A stretch of 64,000 bases of DNA from Dromaius novaehollandiae (Eukaryota; Chordata; Aves; Casuariiformes; Dromaiidae): positions 4,526,001 through 4,590,000 of the forward strand of contig NC_088117.1 in NCBI RefSeq assembly GCF_036370855.1. Reading direction: 5' to 3'. Positions 1 through 11,345 of this stretch are shown here, in pieces (the stretch's first letter is position 1; every line of letters begins with the position of its first letter). The notes beneath the pieces were generated by a model, which was not told the origin of the DNA, made no database searches, and worked only from the letters and a program-made list of their open reading frames with translations. The position numbers and the translations under genes are program-made.

Positions 1-600
1 ACAGGTGAGACAGTACACCAGAGAAAGTACTTCAAGTCACATTGTAACCCCACCTACACAAGAGCTGTGGCCAGTGTAGAAGCATCACAAAAGAAAATGA
101 CCTCTCTAAATGGTACTGCTGTAGCAGCAAAACTCACAGTCCAGGCCTGGCCTCAGAGATCGAGAGCTGAGAGCCTAGCCCTGATCTAGCATATCCCCAG
201 CCTGTAAGCTGCAGCTCCTGTACCCAGGTGTCCCCCAGCAAGGAATATAGCCTCACTTACTCACACCAGCTGGTCCACAGGTCTGGTGTTACCGACCCTG
301 CTTGAAATACACTGGGCCAGACCCTCAGTGTTAATTGGGGTAACTCCCCTGATTGCAATAAAGGCCCAACAATTAACAGCAGAGAAAGAGCTTAACTTCT
401 TTGTCAAAGGAGAAATTTGATTCCTCCTGCTAATATATCATACTGGCCTCTGTAGAGCTAGCTCCTGGCTCTCATTGCAGGCCAGATGGTTAAAGCTCTG
501 CTTTTTCTTCATATGAACTTCATTAAAGCATTAGTGAGGAGAACTGTTGCTTTTCCCCCACATCCTTCTCCCCCATTAAAGATTCAGCTGTTGTTTTCTG
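1..600. other. Non-coding stretch, nothing recognised
   Basis: I see no exon-like open frame, no simple repeat and no recognisable transposon in this stretch. Base composition is mixed with moderate GC. Stop codons are frequent in all frames. It is probably intergenic or intronic flank of the GC-rich patch that follows. Confidence 0.5.
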
Positions 601-1290
601 AAGGGGAAGGTGAAAGGTTTCATAAGAAACCTCCCGGATGCGTAACTCCCTTCCCCTCCCCTCGCACTCAGCTCCTGGGAGCAACGTAGTAGAAACCACC
701 CTGCATCTTCTCCACGGGTTCCCTGCAACAGCCCTGAGCTTCCTGTGGCATCCGGAGAGGTAGGAGTCAGCCAGGCGCAGCCGAGCTGCTCCAGCAGCTG
801 CCCGGGGCTGCGTGAGCTCCCGGGCTGCTGGGCTTGCTTGCACAAGAGCTGTTGGGAGTGACTCAGTTGAACCAGTGAAACTCATACCAGCAGGGGAGAA
901 TTTTCCCATGCTGAGATTCCTCCGTCCGCTCTTCAAGCGCTATTTCATTCTGAAAGTGAGCTGTGCCTCTCGAGCGGCGTGGCTGGGAGCCCGGGGAGCA
1001 GGGAGGCGTGCCTGCCCGCCCCGGCCGGCAAGGGAGGGCTTGCCGGGGAAGTCCTCGGTGTACCGGCCCTGCCGCATCGCATCGCGGGCAGCCAGGAGGA
1101 GCGGCTGCTCTCTGGCGTACTGCATGAGCAATCTGCAAAGTCATAGTGATTTGTGTGTTTTAAATAGGCCACCTCCGACTGATGCGGCAGGGAAGGGGCT
1201 GGGAAGTTTGGCAGCAAGCGCAGAAATCTATCGCTGCCGGCTGCGGAGCGTGATAATGCATTTTGGTATCTAGCAGGGCGCCTGATGACA
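600..1290. promoter_or_regulatory. GC/CpG-rich patch, possible promoter or regulatory region
   Basis: CpG dinucleotides become dense here, peaking at about 960-1,110, where runs such as cgagcggcgtgg and cggccggcaag occur. No TATA box is obvious. In vertebrates, CpG clusters of a few hundred bases often mark promoters or developmental enhancers; that this one does is inference. A short plus-strand frame begins at the ATG at 908 and encodes 16 residues (MLRFLRPLFKRYFILK), ending exactly at a donor-like gtgagc at 956. That is the layout of a short alternative first exon, but the start context is weak (ccc before ATG) and I do not recognise the peptide. GC-rich DNA also produces long open frames by chance on both strands here, and those are not called as genes. 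Confidence 0.4.
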
Positions 1291-4200
1291 TGAAATAACA
1301 AAGATCCCCCCAGGGAGATGTAGGTCTGTGGAAATGGTGCTTCAGCAGCGTATACGCAGTCACCCCATGATTACCTACGGGGTAACTTTGGCCTCTGTTC
1401 CAAAGGCTGCTCTTTGTTCATTCTCTCTGTCAGGAGTTAGGATACAGACGTGACATTTAAAGGTAAAAAACAGCAAGGGAAAATAAAGTAGGAAAGAAAG
1501 GAAACTGTCTCCGACTTCCAAAAGCTGCAGTTCTTCCTCAGGCAAAGCACCCAGCTCTGAGGAAGACTGTCGTCACTGTACCACGGGCAGGGAGGGATGG
1601 GGACCCAGGACTCCGTGCATCTCCTCTGAGGGCACAGGGGAAGTTGCTTGCCCGAGACCAGAGAGCAGGCGAGCAGCAGTACAAGGTGCACGCTGGTTTC
1701 TGGAGTCCAAGGCCAGGCTGAGCCCGTAAGTCCCTGTCATATTTGCAGGAGCCTGAGTGTGCTGGTCCCCACCCTGCAGCCCTCGTAGTGTCCCCAGCGA
1801 GATGCGGACTTACTCTGGTTCTGGCTGTGCTGCGCTGCCTGCCTGGGGTGCGTTGGTGGCTCCTCGTTTCCCCGGCTGCACACGCTCCCAATCTTCCTTG
1901 CCACATACTGGCAGGCTGTCAAGAAAAGCGAGGAAACTGTCTGCTTTCTACATGGACAGAAAACATTGGTTGCATGATAAAAATGCTTCTTGGAGGGCCC
2001 TCCAGCCCTGCTAGAGGTTATGCTGGACCCATAGTAGATTATATCTAAAAGTAACAGAAGAAATGGAGGTGACCGAATCTAATGAGCTGTAAGAGTGTTA
2101 CTAAGTCTGGCAACCCTGGCTGCATTTCAAACCATTTGAGGACCAGCCTTTCTCCCCCTGCAAGCCAAGGCCGTAATGTACTCGGAGTATTTACTGTGCA
2201 GAAATTACTCCAAGCTCTTTTCCCTCAGATGAGAGGTTCCCTTACCGTTGAGAATTACTCAAACCATTTTCTTCAGGGCTCAGCAAAGCTGTCCTTTCCA
2301 GCCAGCCCCTCTCTTTCTCTCTCCTCTCACAGGCAGCTGAATTGTGGTTTTCTTTCTTTACAGCCCCGCTTCCTCCCACAGCTCCCTCCCTCCGGGATGT
2401 TGCTCCAGTAACCTCAGTCATGCGGCTGGAAGGCAGGCTCAGTGCCAGCGCTTCCTCTTGTGCCGCCAGATAGGGCTGCAAGGTAGCCAGCATCGGGCCG
2501 TGGGCTCTGTGCAGCTCCCAGGAAGGAGAAGGCGTTTTGAGAGCATCAGCTTTTGGGCAGTTTAATGGAAGCTGGAGTGTTGCTAGGCCAGAAAGGCGTT
2601 TGGCCTAAACTGTAGGACCTGTTGCTGTTGTACTTCATGCCTGACAGAGTGGACCTAGATTTCGGAAATGAGGAGGCAAATATTGTGCTTCCATCTCTAA
2701 GCTGAGCTAGAGAGGATCACTGTGGTGCACAATTTACTTATATGGATGAGGGTGAAAGAAAGGACATTTCCTCACCTTTCCTCTAGCTGCCTGAACCATG
2801 CAGATATTTTTCAGCATGTAAATATTCTTCTCTTCTCCAGCAGATCTTCAAACCCTCTTATACTGTATCTCATTGTACTCAGGGGAAGATAAGAGTGGTA
2901 GCATAGTAGACAAGATGTAGATAGTAGCACTGGCCTTTGTTTCTCCAGGATCCTTCCCACATCCTACCACTTTTAGAGCACTGGAGATATTGGGATTTTG
3001 TCCTCAGGAGTTACTGCAGCTAGTTACTAAAGAAACACAGGTCTTGTGCATCCTTAGCAAGACCTTACTTTTGTTATTTATTGGTATTTGTTCCTTAACT
3101 TAGGAGGCAAGTGAATTCTGAAAGCCTATACTTTGCCCTATGACTAGGGCAATGTACTTCTTGTCTCCAAACCCATGTACTCACTGATTCAGACAAGCTG
3201 GGCTTTTGCTCCTGTGGCCTTTTCCTGGATTATATAAGGTTAGCTAGAGATGTTGCTGATTGAGTCCAGGTGTTGCGTCTCATGACGCTGAAAGTCAGCA
3301 GCCTGCGCTTCTTCAAAAGAAAGTGCAAGCTCACAGTGTAGAATAGACAGGAGATAAGGTGGCCCTACCCCACCTTCATTCTTGTTCTGGTGTTTCATGT
3401 TGGGAAATTTGAGTAAGCTCTGATGCACTAGCTTGAAAAACCCAAAATGTAGCACAGGAACCTTTACCTCAGCTAGCATATTGACACCCTCCTGTGTAGT
3501 GTCCATGAAAAATAAAGCCTTGAATGGACATGAAGAACTCTCTCTCCTCTTAACCCTAGAGGAATCCCATTTACATCACCAGATGCTGGGGAAGCTTGTA
3601 GGATTATTGCCTATATTATGTAGGCTCTGTAGGTGTAAAAGCAAAAACAAAAAACTCTTATTCTCCTCTCTGGAGGCCCCAACGTTTCATTTCATAGAAG
3701 AGCTAACTAAGGCAAGGGGCATGATTGCAAGACAGTCTTGTGTTCTTTAACAAATAGCAGGAATGGCTGGAGGAGTAAACTACTGTTCTGAGGTTTTGCT
3801 TTCCAGTTGTTTGGTTTTCTCTGACTCCAAAATCAATACGTTTCTGACGGGTGTTATCCTTCACCAAATGTGCACCGTAAAACTGGCATGTCCTGATGCC
3901 TCAGCTTTGCAGATGCGTCCCTCTAGATGGTGCTAGACTAAAGAGAAAAGGTGGGTGGTGAGGGGCCTTGGAGGAGAAGTTGTCCTGCTGTGTCCTACTT
4001 CTGCATATCTTGCATTCCCTGAGGACTCCTGGTCTGGCAGAACATCTCAGGTCCCTGCTTGTTCCTAGCAAGGCTCCCATACACTTGTGTGGGCATGCTC
4101 CTATGGTGCTCAGCATGTCTATTTGCAGTAAATACTTCTCATGCCCTTCTGCCACTTCAAATTTCCCTCGCTAATGTGTGAGACTCCACAAAAGCATCAT

Positions 4201-6590
4201 GTTTTTAATCAGTGTATGTGCTCCTATTCATGCACTAAATCAGACAAGTTGATTTTGATGGCAAAAATCCATCTTGGCTACTTTTTCACTTCAACCCGTT
4301 GGGCCAAGCAACACAGCTAGGGCTGCATCAGCTGGCTTCTCTTCCATTTCATGCATCATCAGTCAGATTCTTAACTAAATTCTAGCATAGATAATATATG
4401 ATTCATTGAAGTAGATTTTCTAGAGAAAATGCAGCCTGGATTTCGTTTAATGGCAAGAATCCTCACGGATTAGTTGGGAGGGGAAGTCTTTTGGATCAGC
4501 AGCTGAGCAGAGCCACAGAACTGCAGTAAATATGCTGTGGAAACAGAGTTATTGCTAAAGAGACAAGCTTTTTGAAAAATAGCCACATTCAGGTCTGATT
4601 TTCTTCCTGGTAAGTATGAATTGGGGAAGAACAAGTCTATTGACCTCAGTAGTACTGTACTGATGTAATGCTACTGGAAGGGGAAAATTGAGTTCCTTCG
4701 TCCTGCATTCTTCTTGCTGTGCCTTTGTTCTGGAAAGGGAAAAGATGTTCATATGCACTAATCATATCAATGCACAACATAATTTTTTTGGTAAGATTGC
4801 AAAAGACAACTCTTTGGTGCAAGCAGACTCAGTTCAACTGGGGTCAAGGAATGTTCAGCTCCTGTCTAGGTTTATGGCCTAAAGAGCAATTTGAGAAGTG
4901 AGTTTTCATGGCAGACCTGTTACTGTGCAACTAGAAGTCTGGCTGCTGCCCCCATTATCGGTGCTTCCCTCGAGAGTCAGTGGTGGAGACAGGCTGTTAC
5001 AGGTTTTAACTACTGTCCAGTCTAGATTTGTTTGGCATGAACTTTGACTGTGGTTTCTACCAATACAGTGGAGAAAGACTGCTTTTGCCAAGTTTACCTT
5101 CCAAGAATGGCTTGGCTACATTCATGAAGAGCCCATAAACCAGATCAAGAGCTCATGGACAGATTTCCAAGTCAAATGAGAATGTCAAAATCTGTGATCT
5201 GGGCTGAGTTTTCAGAAGAGTAAACAGCAAATGACAATTATATGGGCTCAGCACTCCGCAGTTTGTATGAGGATACTCAAGCAACGCTGTTGGCAAAGCA
5301 CAGCATCCAGCATTCCAGGCTCTTGGGGGAAAACTGGGCAGTTACCTGAGTGCTGATGTGAGACCTGAGCTTTTCTGAAGCTGTGATCTCTGTGTCTTGA
5401 TTCTTCTTCTCAGAAAGTGCAAGCAGCTCTCAAAAACTTGGACCTCAGATTAATCCACAAACTACAGGCAACCTATTGTCTATTGGATCCTCTGATATTG
5501 CCCATGATCAGAGGTAATGAAATTGTTTAGACCTACAAATACGGGAAGAGCAATGTATGATGATGTCTCTGGGCAGCCAAGCCGAGATTGGAGTCATTGC
5601 TATGAAGACATTGCCTTGCCCAGTACAGCTTTGCTCCCAAAATCTATTATTTGGAGCTGGTTAAACTTGTACAAGGTATTCTTTAATCTGTATAGAGCTA
5701 CATGTGACTGGAGAAGAAGCTAAGCTGCTATGTGGCCAATTCGCCTTGCACAAGACAGTGAGAACCACGTGGTAAATTTTTCCTGCTGTATCTACTCCAT
5801 TAGCTAAACCACCTCTCTGAATGACATGAACTGTATGGACAAAAGAAACTTTGCAGAGGAGTTGTTTGTTTTGGCACTTAGAAGTATGCCAGCAAAACTG
5901 AAGAGTGGAGACATCCCTTCTATCATGAATCTACATTTTGTTTATCAGTAGGATTTTATTGAGAGATAAGTTAATTGTAACAAGTTACTGAGAATTATAA
6001 GTTAATTGGAAAGTCCATAAAAAGGTTTTTTTCCAAGACAATTCCACTCTGACTGGAAGCAGGAAATGCCAGAAATCTTGTGGAAAAATGAACCTCTTTG
6101 TAAAAAGACAGAGATACTCTTGGCCACTCAGGAAATGTCTGCAAAGCGACAGCCTGGGGGCATCATCTCCAGCCACGAGCCTGACTGTTTCGGAGTGTCT
6201 CCACTGCTGCCACCTCCATGGCCTGTGGGTTGTGTGGATATATCTAATATCACTAGCTTTAAAGAAACTAGACTGCTACAAGGAGTAACGTGGCCATAAT
6301 AGCATGTGCTACGTGTCTGCTATTTTCCCAACTTTGGCGGTGGATTTTATGCCTGTCCTTCTCCTGGTACTTCAGCTAGTTAACCAGCTTAACTCTGCAT
6401 TCACACCTTTGCTTGAGCACCTGCTTGCTTTGGAGAAAATAAGCTGGATGAGGTGGATTTAGGGGTCTGATCCAGTTCAGAAGAAAGGAAAAGTGACATT
6501 TGTCATGAGATGTCCAATTGCTGGAAGCCAGCTGAGGACCACAGCTGCTGCTCCGGAGCAGCTCAGCAGGCTGCAGGGCAGAGAGGAGGC
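1290..6590. other. Non-coding DNA without recognisable genes
   Basis: Apart from the possible MIR fragment, I see only ordinary non-coding sequence. A 120-bp interval at about 2,363-2,480 sits between a pyrimidine-rich acceptor-like tract (tttctttctttacag) and a donor-like gtagcc, but its reading frame resembles nothing known. A near-consensus donor (ctg then gtaagtatg) lies at about 4,610 without a convincing acceptor. Single splice-like words are expected by chance over this length. Frames are broken on both strands. Confidence 0.5.
1600..1740 (-). repeat. Possible MIR-like SINE fragment, minus strand
   Basis: The segment around 1,626-1,690 reads like a decayed reverse complement of the MIR core: a 'ctgagggcacagggg' block, then 'gaagttgcttgcccgagacc', then a 'cagcag' block. 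This matches the order 'ctgaggcacagag / aagtnacttgcccaaggtcac / cagcaag' known from MIR-family SINEs. Divergence is high and the ends cannot be placed by eye. It could be a chance resemblance. Confidence 0.3.
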
Positions 6591-6603
6591 AAAATGTGCT
6601 TTT

Positions 6604-6628
6604 GTAAACATGGACTGCTGCTGTTTAC
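6604..6628. promoter_or_regulatory. Inverted pair of forkhead-like motifs
   Basis: Two perfect 7-bp arms, gtaaaca at 6,604-6,610 and tgtttac at 6,622-6,628, face each other across 11 bp. GTAAACA/TGTTTAC is the core recognised by forkhead (FOX) factors. Whether the site is used is unknown. Forty bases downstream (6,668-6,706), an ATG in reasonable context opens 13 codons that run to a gtgagc donor-like word, but a second ATG at 6,661 in another frame makes coding use ambiguous. Confidence 0.25.
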
Positions 6629-7777
6629 TTCAGCTCTGAAAATCAACCACAGGCGGACTGATGCACCATGTCGGAAAACCTCATTGTCGTCACTATGAAT
6701 CAAGGGGTGAGCAAAATGTCAGCTACTCCAAACAAAGCTTTCCTCCTGAGGCCCGACATGTAGGACTGGAGTGGTCTTGGTGTACAGGAGCTGGGAAGAC
6801 TTCTGTGCAATTATTCACGTCTATTGATAACAAGATAGGGGAAAGGCTCTTCTGGAGCCAGAGCTGTCAATGCATTTTTCCAGATGCTCCGTTCTTGGCA
6901 TTGAATGTGGGGAATTCCTGTTGAATCAAACATTCCTCAGGTGGGACTGACTCTTTTCAACTTAGTGGCCTCCTTGCTGTGGCATAATTACCATTTCTGC
7001 CAGCAGGCCTGTGTCACTGGCCCAGCCGAGTTTTTTCTCTCCAGCCTGGATGTGGTGACTGCAAGAAACAGATTCGTGAAGAACTTGCATTTGCAAGTCC
7101 TAGGAGAGAGGAAGGTGACTGCAAACTGTTCATGGCAAAACAACCCCCAAAATTGTTCAGCTGCACCTTTTCCAGCCCTTGGCAAGGTGACACCATTGCT
7201 GAGAGAGAAAAGAGACACAGAAACATAGCTTAAAAATCTGTAACCACATCACGGAAGGTACCCAGACATTGCGGGGAGCGTTTCAGGAAGGTGAGGGGTT
7301 TGTAAGAGCCTCATGGACAGGCGGTGGTTTCGCTTCTCCCACATGGAGCGAGGGCACACAGGGAGGTGGTAATACCAGCCTGGCTTTGCTCATCCAGATC
7401 CTCTCTGCTCCGAGCAAATACCAACAGCAGAGACAACAGAAGAGATCCCTCGGGGTCCATTTCATCTCCTGCTGTTTGCTAATCACTTCAATGGCATGTG
7501 AACTATCACCTAAGCTGTCTGGTCTTGCTATGACTATCATTCTTGGCTGGGCATTTCTCTCAATTCCTGGTAGCTTCTGAGGGAAGAGTATTTTGAGATA
7601 ATTTGCCCACAGAACACAGACTATAGATCACCCTTCCTTCCTCTTCTCTGTAAATACATAAGCGAGCAAATGCATGCAAGTCACAGAGCTGAAAGGACGT
7701 GTGTGTGTGTCTTCACCTGCCTGCTCTCATGTAGGGCATCTTGACCCCAGTGAAAGGGGGTTGCACATATAATTCTT

Positions 7778-7802
7778 AAAAAACAAAACAAAAAAAAAAA
7801 AA
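7778..7802. repeat. A-rich tract
   Basis: An impure A tract: aaaaaacaaaac followed by twelve or more A. It could be the decayed poly(A) tail of a retroposed element on the plus strand, but nothing upstream is recognisable, so a simple low-complexity tract is equally likely. Confidence 0.7.
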
Positions 7803-7941
7803 CCCAGATGATGAGAACCTGCAGGCTCCCTAATGAGCCCATGTGAATGTTCAGCTGTCCCCCGCTGTAGCCAGGTTTTCTTGAGATTGACCTTAACTGT
7901 TTTTTGCTGTGAATAAAGATGATTGCTTCTGGGACAGGGAG

Positions 7942-7973
7942 AAGGACTGCTGCTAGAAAGGACTGCTGCTAGA
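7942..7973. repeat. Perfect tandem duplication of 16 bp
   Basis: The 16-base unit aaggactgctgctaga occurs twice head to tail, followed by a further aag. The two copies are identical, which suggests a recent replication-slippage event. No function is implied. Confidence 0.9.
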
Positions 7974-9683
7974 AAGTCCCTTTCACACTTGGAAATTGTC
8001 ATCATCATGTCTCTAGCGTCTCATTTCCAGGCTAAGCAGACCTGAGTCTTTTCAATCCTTATTGTAGCTCCCTTTCCTGAGCCTCTTCTTGTCCATGTCC
8101 TCTGGACTGTCTCTGGCTTGCTACCCTGTTTCTGGTGGCCCTCAGGGCATGTCCCCATGGCACAGACCAGCAAGGAAGACTCACTTCTTCCACATCACAT
8201 TCCTGAAAATAGGTCCCTAGGGCACAGTAGCAATACAAGGAGAAGGCCAGCCCTTCATCATGTGTAAATTAAGAAGTATTTCTGCAACTCTGAATTTGCT
8301 CATGGTGATTTCTTGCTTTTGGCTATCCTTGCTTCTGCTTACCTCCAGCATTGCCCTGTCACTCTGTTGCTGTGGAAGAGAGACCCAGCAAGGTGAAGGT
8401 GATGCCAGTAGGCTCTGGTGGGTCTGAGAGATGAGAGCAAGTCACTTCTCTGCCCTAGAGAACACTTCCCTAACTGAAAGTCACACGTGTAAAACGGTAC
8501 TCAAAGCCCTACTGAAACTAGATATTGCTTCTTCCTTTCCTTCTTATCCACCCAGTCAGGTACCTGTCAAAAAGGCAGTTGTATGACTTGATGTGCTTTT
8601 GATAAAAGCTATTTTAGTGGGTTTCTATCACTGTTGTGTCCTCAGAGAGCTTGCATACAAACTGTTCAGTCATTCGTTTTCAGCTTTACTCTGCCCTTCT
8701 GGGAGACAGACACTGCTTTCCCCTTCCTCCAGCCCACAGGTTGCCAACATCTTCCATAAGTTCTTGGAGACAGAACTTCAGAGAGTCCTTCAACCATTAA
8801 ATACCAGACTACTTAATACTAGTATATCTATTTGATGTATTTTTAAAAGTATACTTCCTTTATTTTAAGCCTGCTAAACCTCATTGCTGGTAAACTGATG
8901 AGAATTAAGCTGCTTTTTTTCTGTCAAGACTGAAACGATACAGGTATCAAATATTGCAGTTTTCCCTGTGTATTTCAGTGTTTCCTTTTCTTCTCCATTG
9001 AATATTGGACCCAGACTTTCCCTTCTTCTCCTCTTACTTTTGGCCTATGTAGAGAACCTTTTATTGGGGTCTCTCATATCCCTTCCTCTTTGTATCTCTG
9101 CTTGCTATATCTCAGTGGATTCAGCAGGAGCTGGGAGACAGAGGGATTCTGCAGTCCCTCCATCACCCGGGATGGCAGGCACTCTCTGGAGCGTGTGATG
9201 GCGCAGCATGATGCACACGTTCTTCCTCTCTTCCTGCCTGCGTCCGGTTTGAAGTATCACTAAGAATGAGAACTCCTGACTTCAGAAGAATGGTGTTTTC
9301 AGGAGCTGTAATATTTTGGGTCGAAGCCTAAAGCAGTACTGAAATCCTTAAATGTTCAAACAGAAAGTATTCATCACAATGCTTGGGTATTACTGCTATA
9401 TTTACAACAGATGTCATGTGATGCAGCTCTTTACTAGGAAGGAATCCCATCTGTGGTTAAATCAAGCTGCAGCTGTAGGGCAGCCAAGTAGAGGAAAGAT
9501 GCTTGGCTCACAACTTTAAGTATTTTGACTTTTGTTTTATTTTTAACCCCAGATCCATCTTCAGTGATATACCATAATGCACAGCAGGGCTTACAGTGAT
9601 AAAAGAGAGACCACAGCAGTAGTATGGAAAGGGAAGTATCTCACCCAATGACACTGTGTAATCTTATGTGGTTGGACCACAGA

Positions 9684-9710
9684 TTTTTCTTTTTTTTTTT
9701 TTTTTTTTTT
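9684..9710. repeat. Poly(T) tract
   Basis: Five T, a C, then 21 uninterrupted T ending in 'cag'. It may be a homopolymer or the reversed poly(A) tail of a minus-strand retroposon, but no element body is recognisable to its left. The T tract plus 'cag' mimics a 3' splice site, so gene finders may wrongly place an exon start at 9,714. Length is likely polymorphic and error-prone in sequencing. Confidence 0.85.
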
Positions 9711-10344
9711 CAGGCTGAAACAATGAGAAACTGGCATCAAGGGCCATGAGTGACAGCACTAAGGAGTGGCTGCACTCCTCCTTTGAGAGTTTGAAGTTCC
9801 TGGGTTATTTTTATGACCAGAGCCGTGTGGTCTGTTGTTTAGAAGCAGGACAGCTAAGGTAGGACATGAGTTGTCTGGGCTGCACACAGGAAATACTGCA
9901 CTGCGCAGGGCAAGAAACGTCCTCTGAATCTGGCTGCTGTGTGCTCCCGTGGGTAGGTCGAAACGCTGCTGGTTAGCTGCTCTCTGCCCTTCTGATTCGG
10001 TGGGAGGAGAGTTCCTAGACAGGTGAGGCAAAATCAGGGCAGCGCACCAGTGCTCCAAGTTCTGCCAAACTGAGCTCCTGCTTAACCAAAGACACTCAGA
10101 CAAGATCATAAAAAATAACTGCTAACCTGGTGTTTCTAGTCCTCTCATGTTGCCACAGATAGGCCATTAACAAGAGAGATGAGAGTCCCTGAGCAATAAA
10201 TCGGGCCTGGAGTGAGATCTGGAAACTGCCTTTTGTTAAGATCCCTCAGTGTGCCTGTGGTCTATGCTTAAAGGGATGCTCATTGCGTGATAAATATCAA
10301 CCAAGTACAGCAAAACTGTTATAGGTATGTAAAGAAACCTCTTT

Positions 10345-10381
<37 letters not shown>

Positions 10382-10790
10382 TTATAAAAGTTTGTTAGAG
10401 CACAGTGATTTAACAACTAGCTATTGTTCACCTGAGATGGTATTTAATTCCTCCTTCTAGCCTGAGTGAAGCCATTGCTTTGGATTTTAATCAGGTTTGG
10501 GAAGCGGTTAAGCAGGGACTGGATCTCGTGAGTGGAAGGTTTAAAGGGTGTTGGGTGAAACGTGCTTTGCTCAGCTCTGTTTCAAGGGCCGAAGCTGCAC
10601 CCTGTGCTTCCACTGGCCCTTGCCCTGGTGCCTTGCACCACTTCTCGCGTGCAGCCTGTGCCCCCAAAGCCGGGGGCTTCCCCGCGCTTCTCACAAACCC
10701 TAAATGAACCCCAAGCCCTGTTTGAGCAACATCACAGCTCGCGTCTCCAACAGGTTTGAGAAGGTGTCTGTCTGACGCGCACGAGTAGAC
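9711..10790. other. Non-coding DNA
   Basis: No gene is seen. It contains a (TA)n microsatellite near 10,350-10,378, then rises in GC content towards the CpG island beginning at about 10,800. A 35-bp interval at 10,494-10,528 lies between an acceptor-like 'ttttaatcag' and a 'gtgagt' donor word, but it is too short and featureless to call. Confidence 0.5.
10350..10378. repeat. (TA)n microsatellite
   Basis: About 14 uninterrupted TA dinucleotides follow a T-rich stretch. This is a typical vertebrate dinucleotide microsatellite and is likely length-variable between individuals. Confidence 0.95.
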
Positions 10791-11345
10791 ACTGGGCCTG
10801 CTGGGGCATGGCAGGGCAGAGCTAGCAGCCCGCGCGTGCCGCCAGCGCTTTGCCTCCTGCGCCGGCTGCGGGGGAGCACGGCGTTGCGCTGGTGCCGACC
10901 GCAGCCGCGTGCCGCTCTCGCCCTCCTGCTCTCCCGCGCTCGCTCACGCTGCCTGGTGGAGACGCGCCCACGGCAGCGAGCCCCGCCGCAGAAATTAGGT
11001 GTCGAAGGACCTGTTAGATGCAGGGTGGACCAGAGCTGTGCTCAGCTGTGGGCTCCGTTGATGCTTTTGGCTTAGAAGGCAGGCCACTCCCTCGCTGTTA
11101 ACAAGTCCTGTGGCTTGGTGAGTGCTGCACAGCGCGCCTGGCTCCACGAGCACCTCCAGCAGTCTCCATGTTCTCACAGCACGTGGGAGGCAGCGGACGG
11201 GGTGGGCCGGGAGTTGGGACATCTCCGCGGGAGCTCAGCGGAGACGCGCCGCCTCCCCGCGCGGCAGCCCTGTCCTCGCCGCGGCCACGCTGCCGGCGCA
11301 GTGGCTTTCAGGAACGGTGCTGTGTCCCACGCTGGGAAGCCTGGT
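10790..11345. promoter_or_regulatory. CpG island, orphan promoter candidate
   Basis: This is the densest CpG cluster in the window. By eye there are roughly 29 CpG in the 200 bp from about 10,825 to 11,025, and a second dense block spans about 11,180-11,310. GC content is very high and no TATA box is visible. In vertebrates such islands usually carry an unmethylated promoter. A strong donor-like site (cttg then gtgagtgct) lies at 11,118 between the two blocks, so an exon ending at 11,117 and transcribed rightward would fit a CpG-island first exon. Stop-free frames of 75-141 codons across the island are a by-product of high GC; none resembles a known protein. Confidence 0.55.

Larger units (their letters stand above)
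6720..9680. other. Non-coding DNA with small tandem repeats
   Basis: No gene is recognisable. The stretch holds a short (gt)n run near 7,700-7,711, an A-rich tract at 7,778-7,802 and a 16-bp tandem duplication at 7,942-7,973, each listed separately. A weak MIR-like word (gagagcaagtcacttctctg) occurs near 8,432. The remaining sequence is mixed, with frequent stops in all frames. Confidence 0.5.

Noticed and set aside
812-1273. 153-codon plus-strand frame over the CpG-rich patch
   Set aside because: Its nominal start is not an ATG, and the composition is GC-rich. Only the short ATG-to-donor part (908-955) was kept, as a low-confidence observation.
6668-6706. 13-codon start frame (MSENLIVVTMNQG) ending at gtgagc
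   Set aside because: An overlapping upstream ATG in another frame, no acceptor or promoter evidence, and very short length make it indistinguishable from chance.
9690-9720. Poly(T)-cag as a 3' splice site
   Set aside because: A 21-T homopolymer followed by cag mimics an acceptor, but no open frame with a donor follows, and the tract is better explained as a homopolymer or reversed poly(A) tail.
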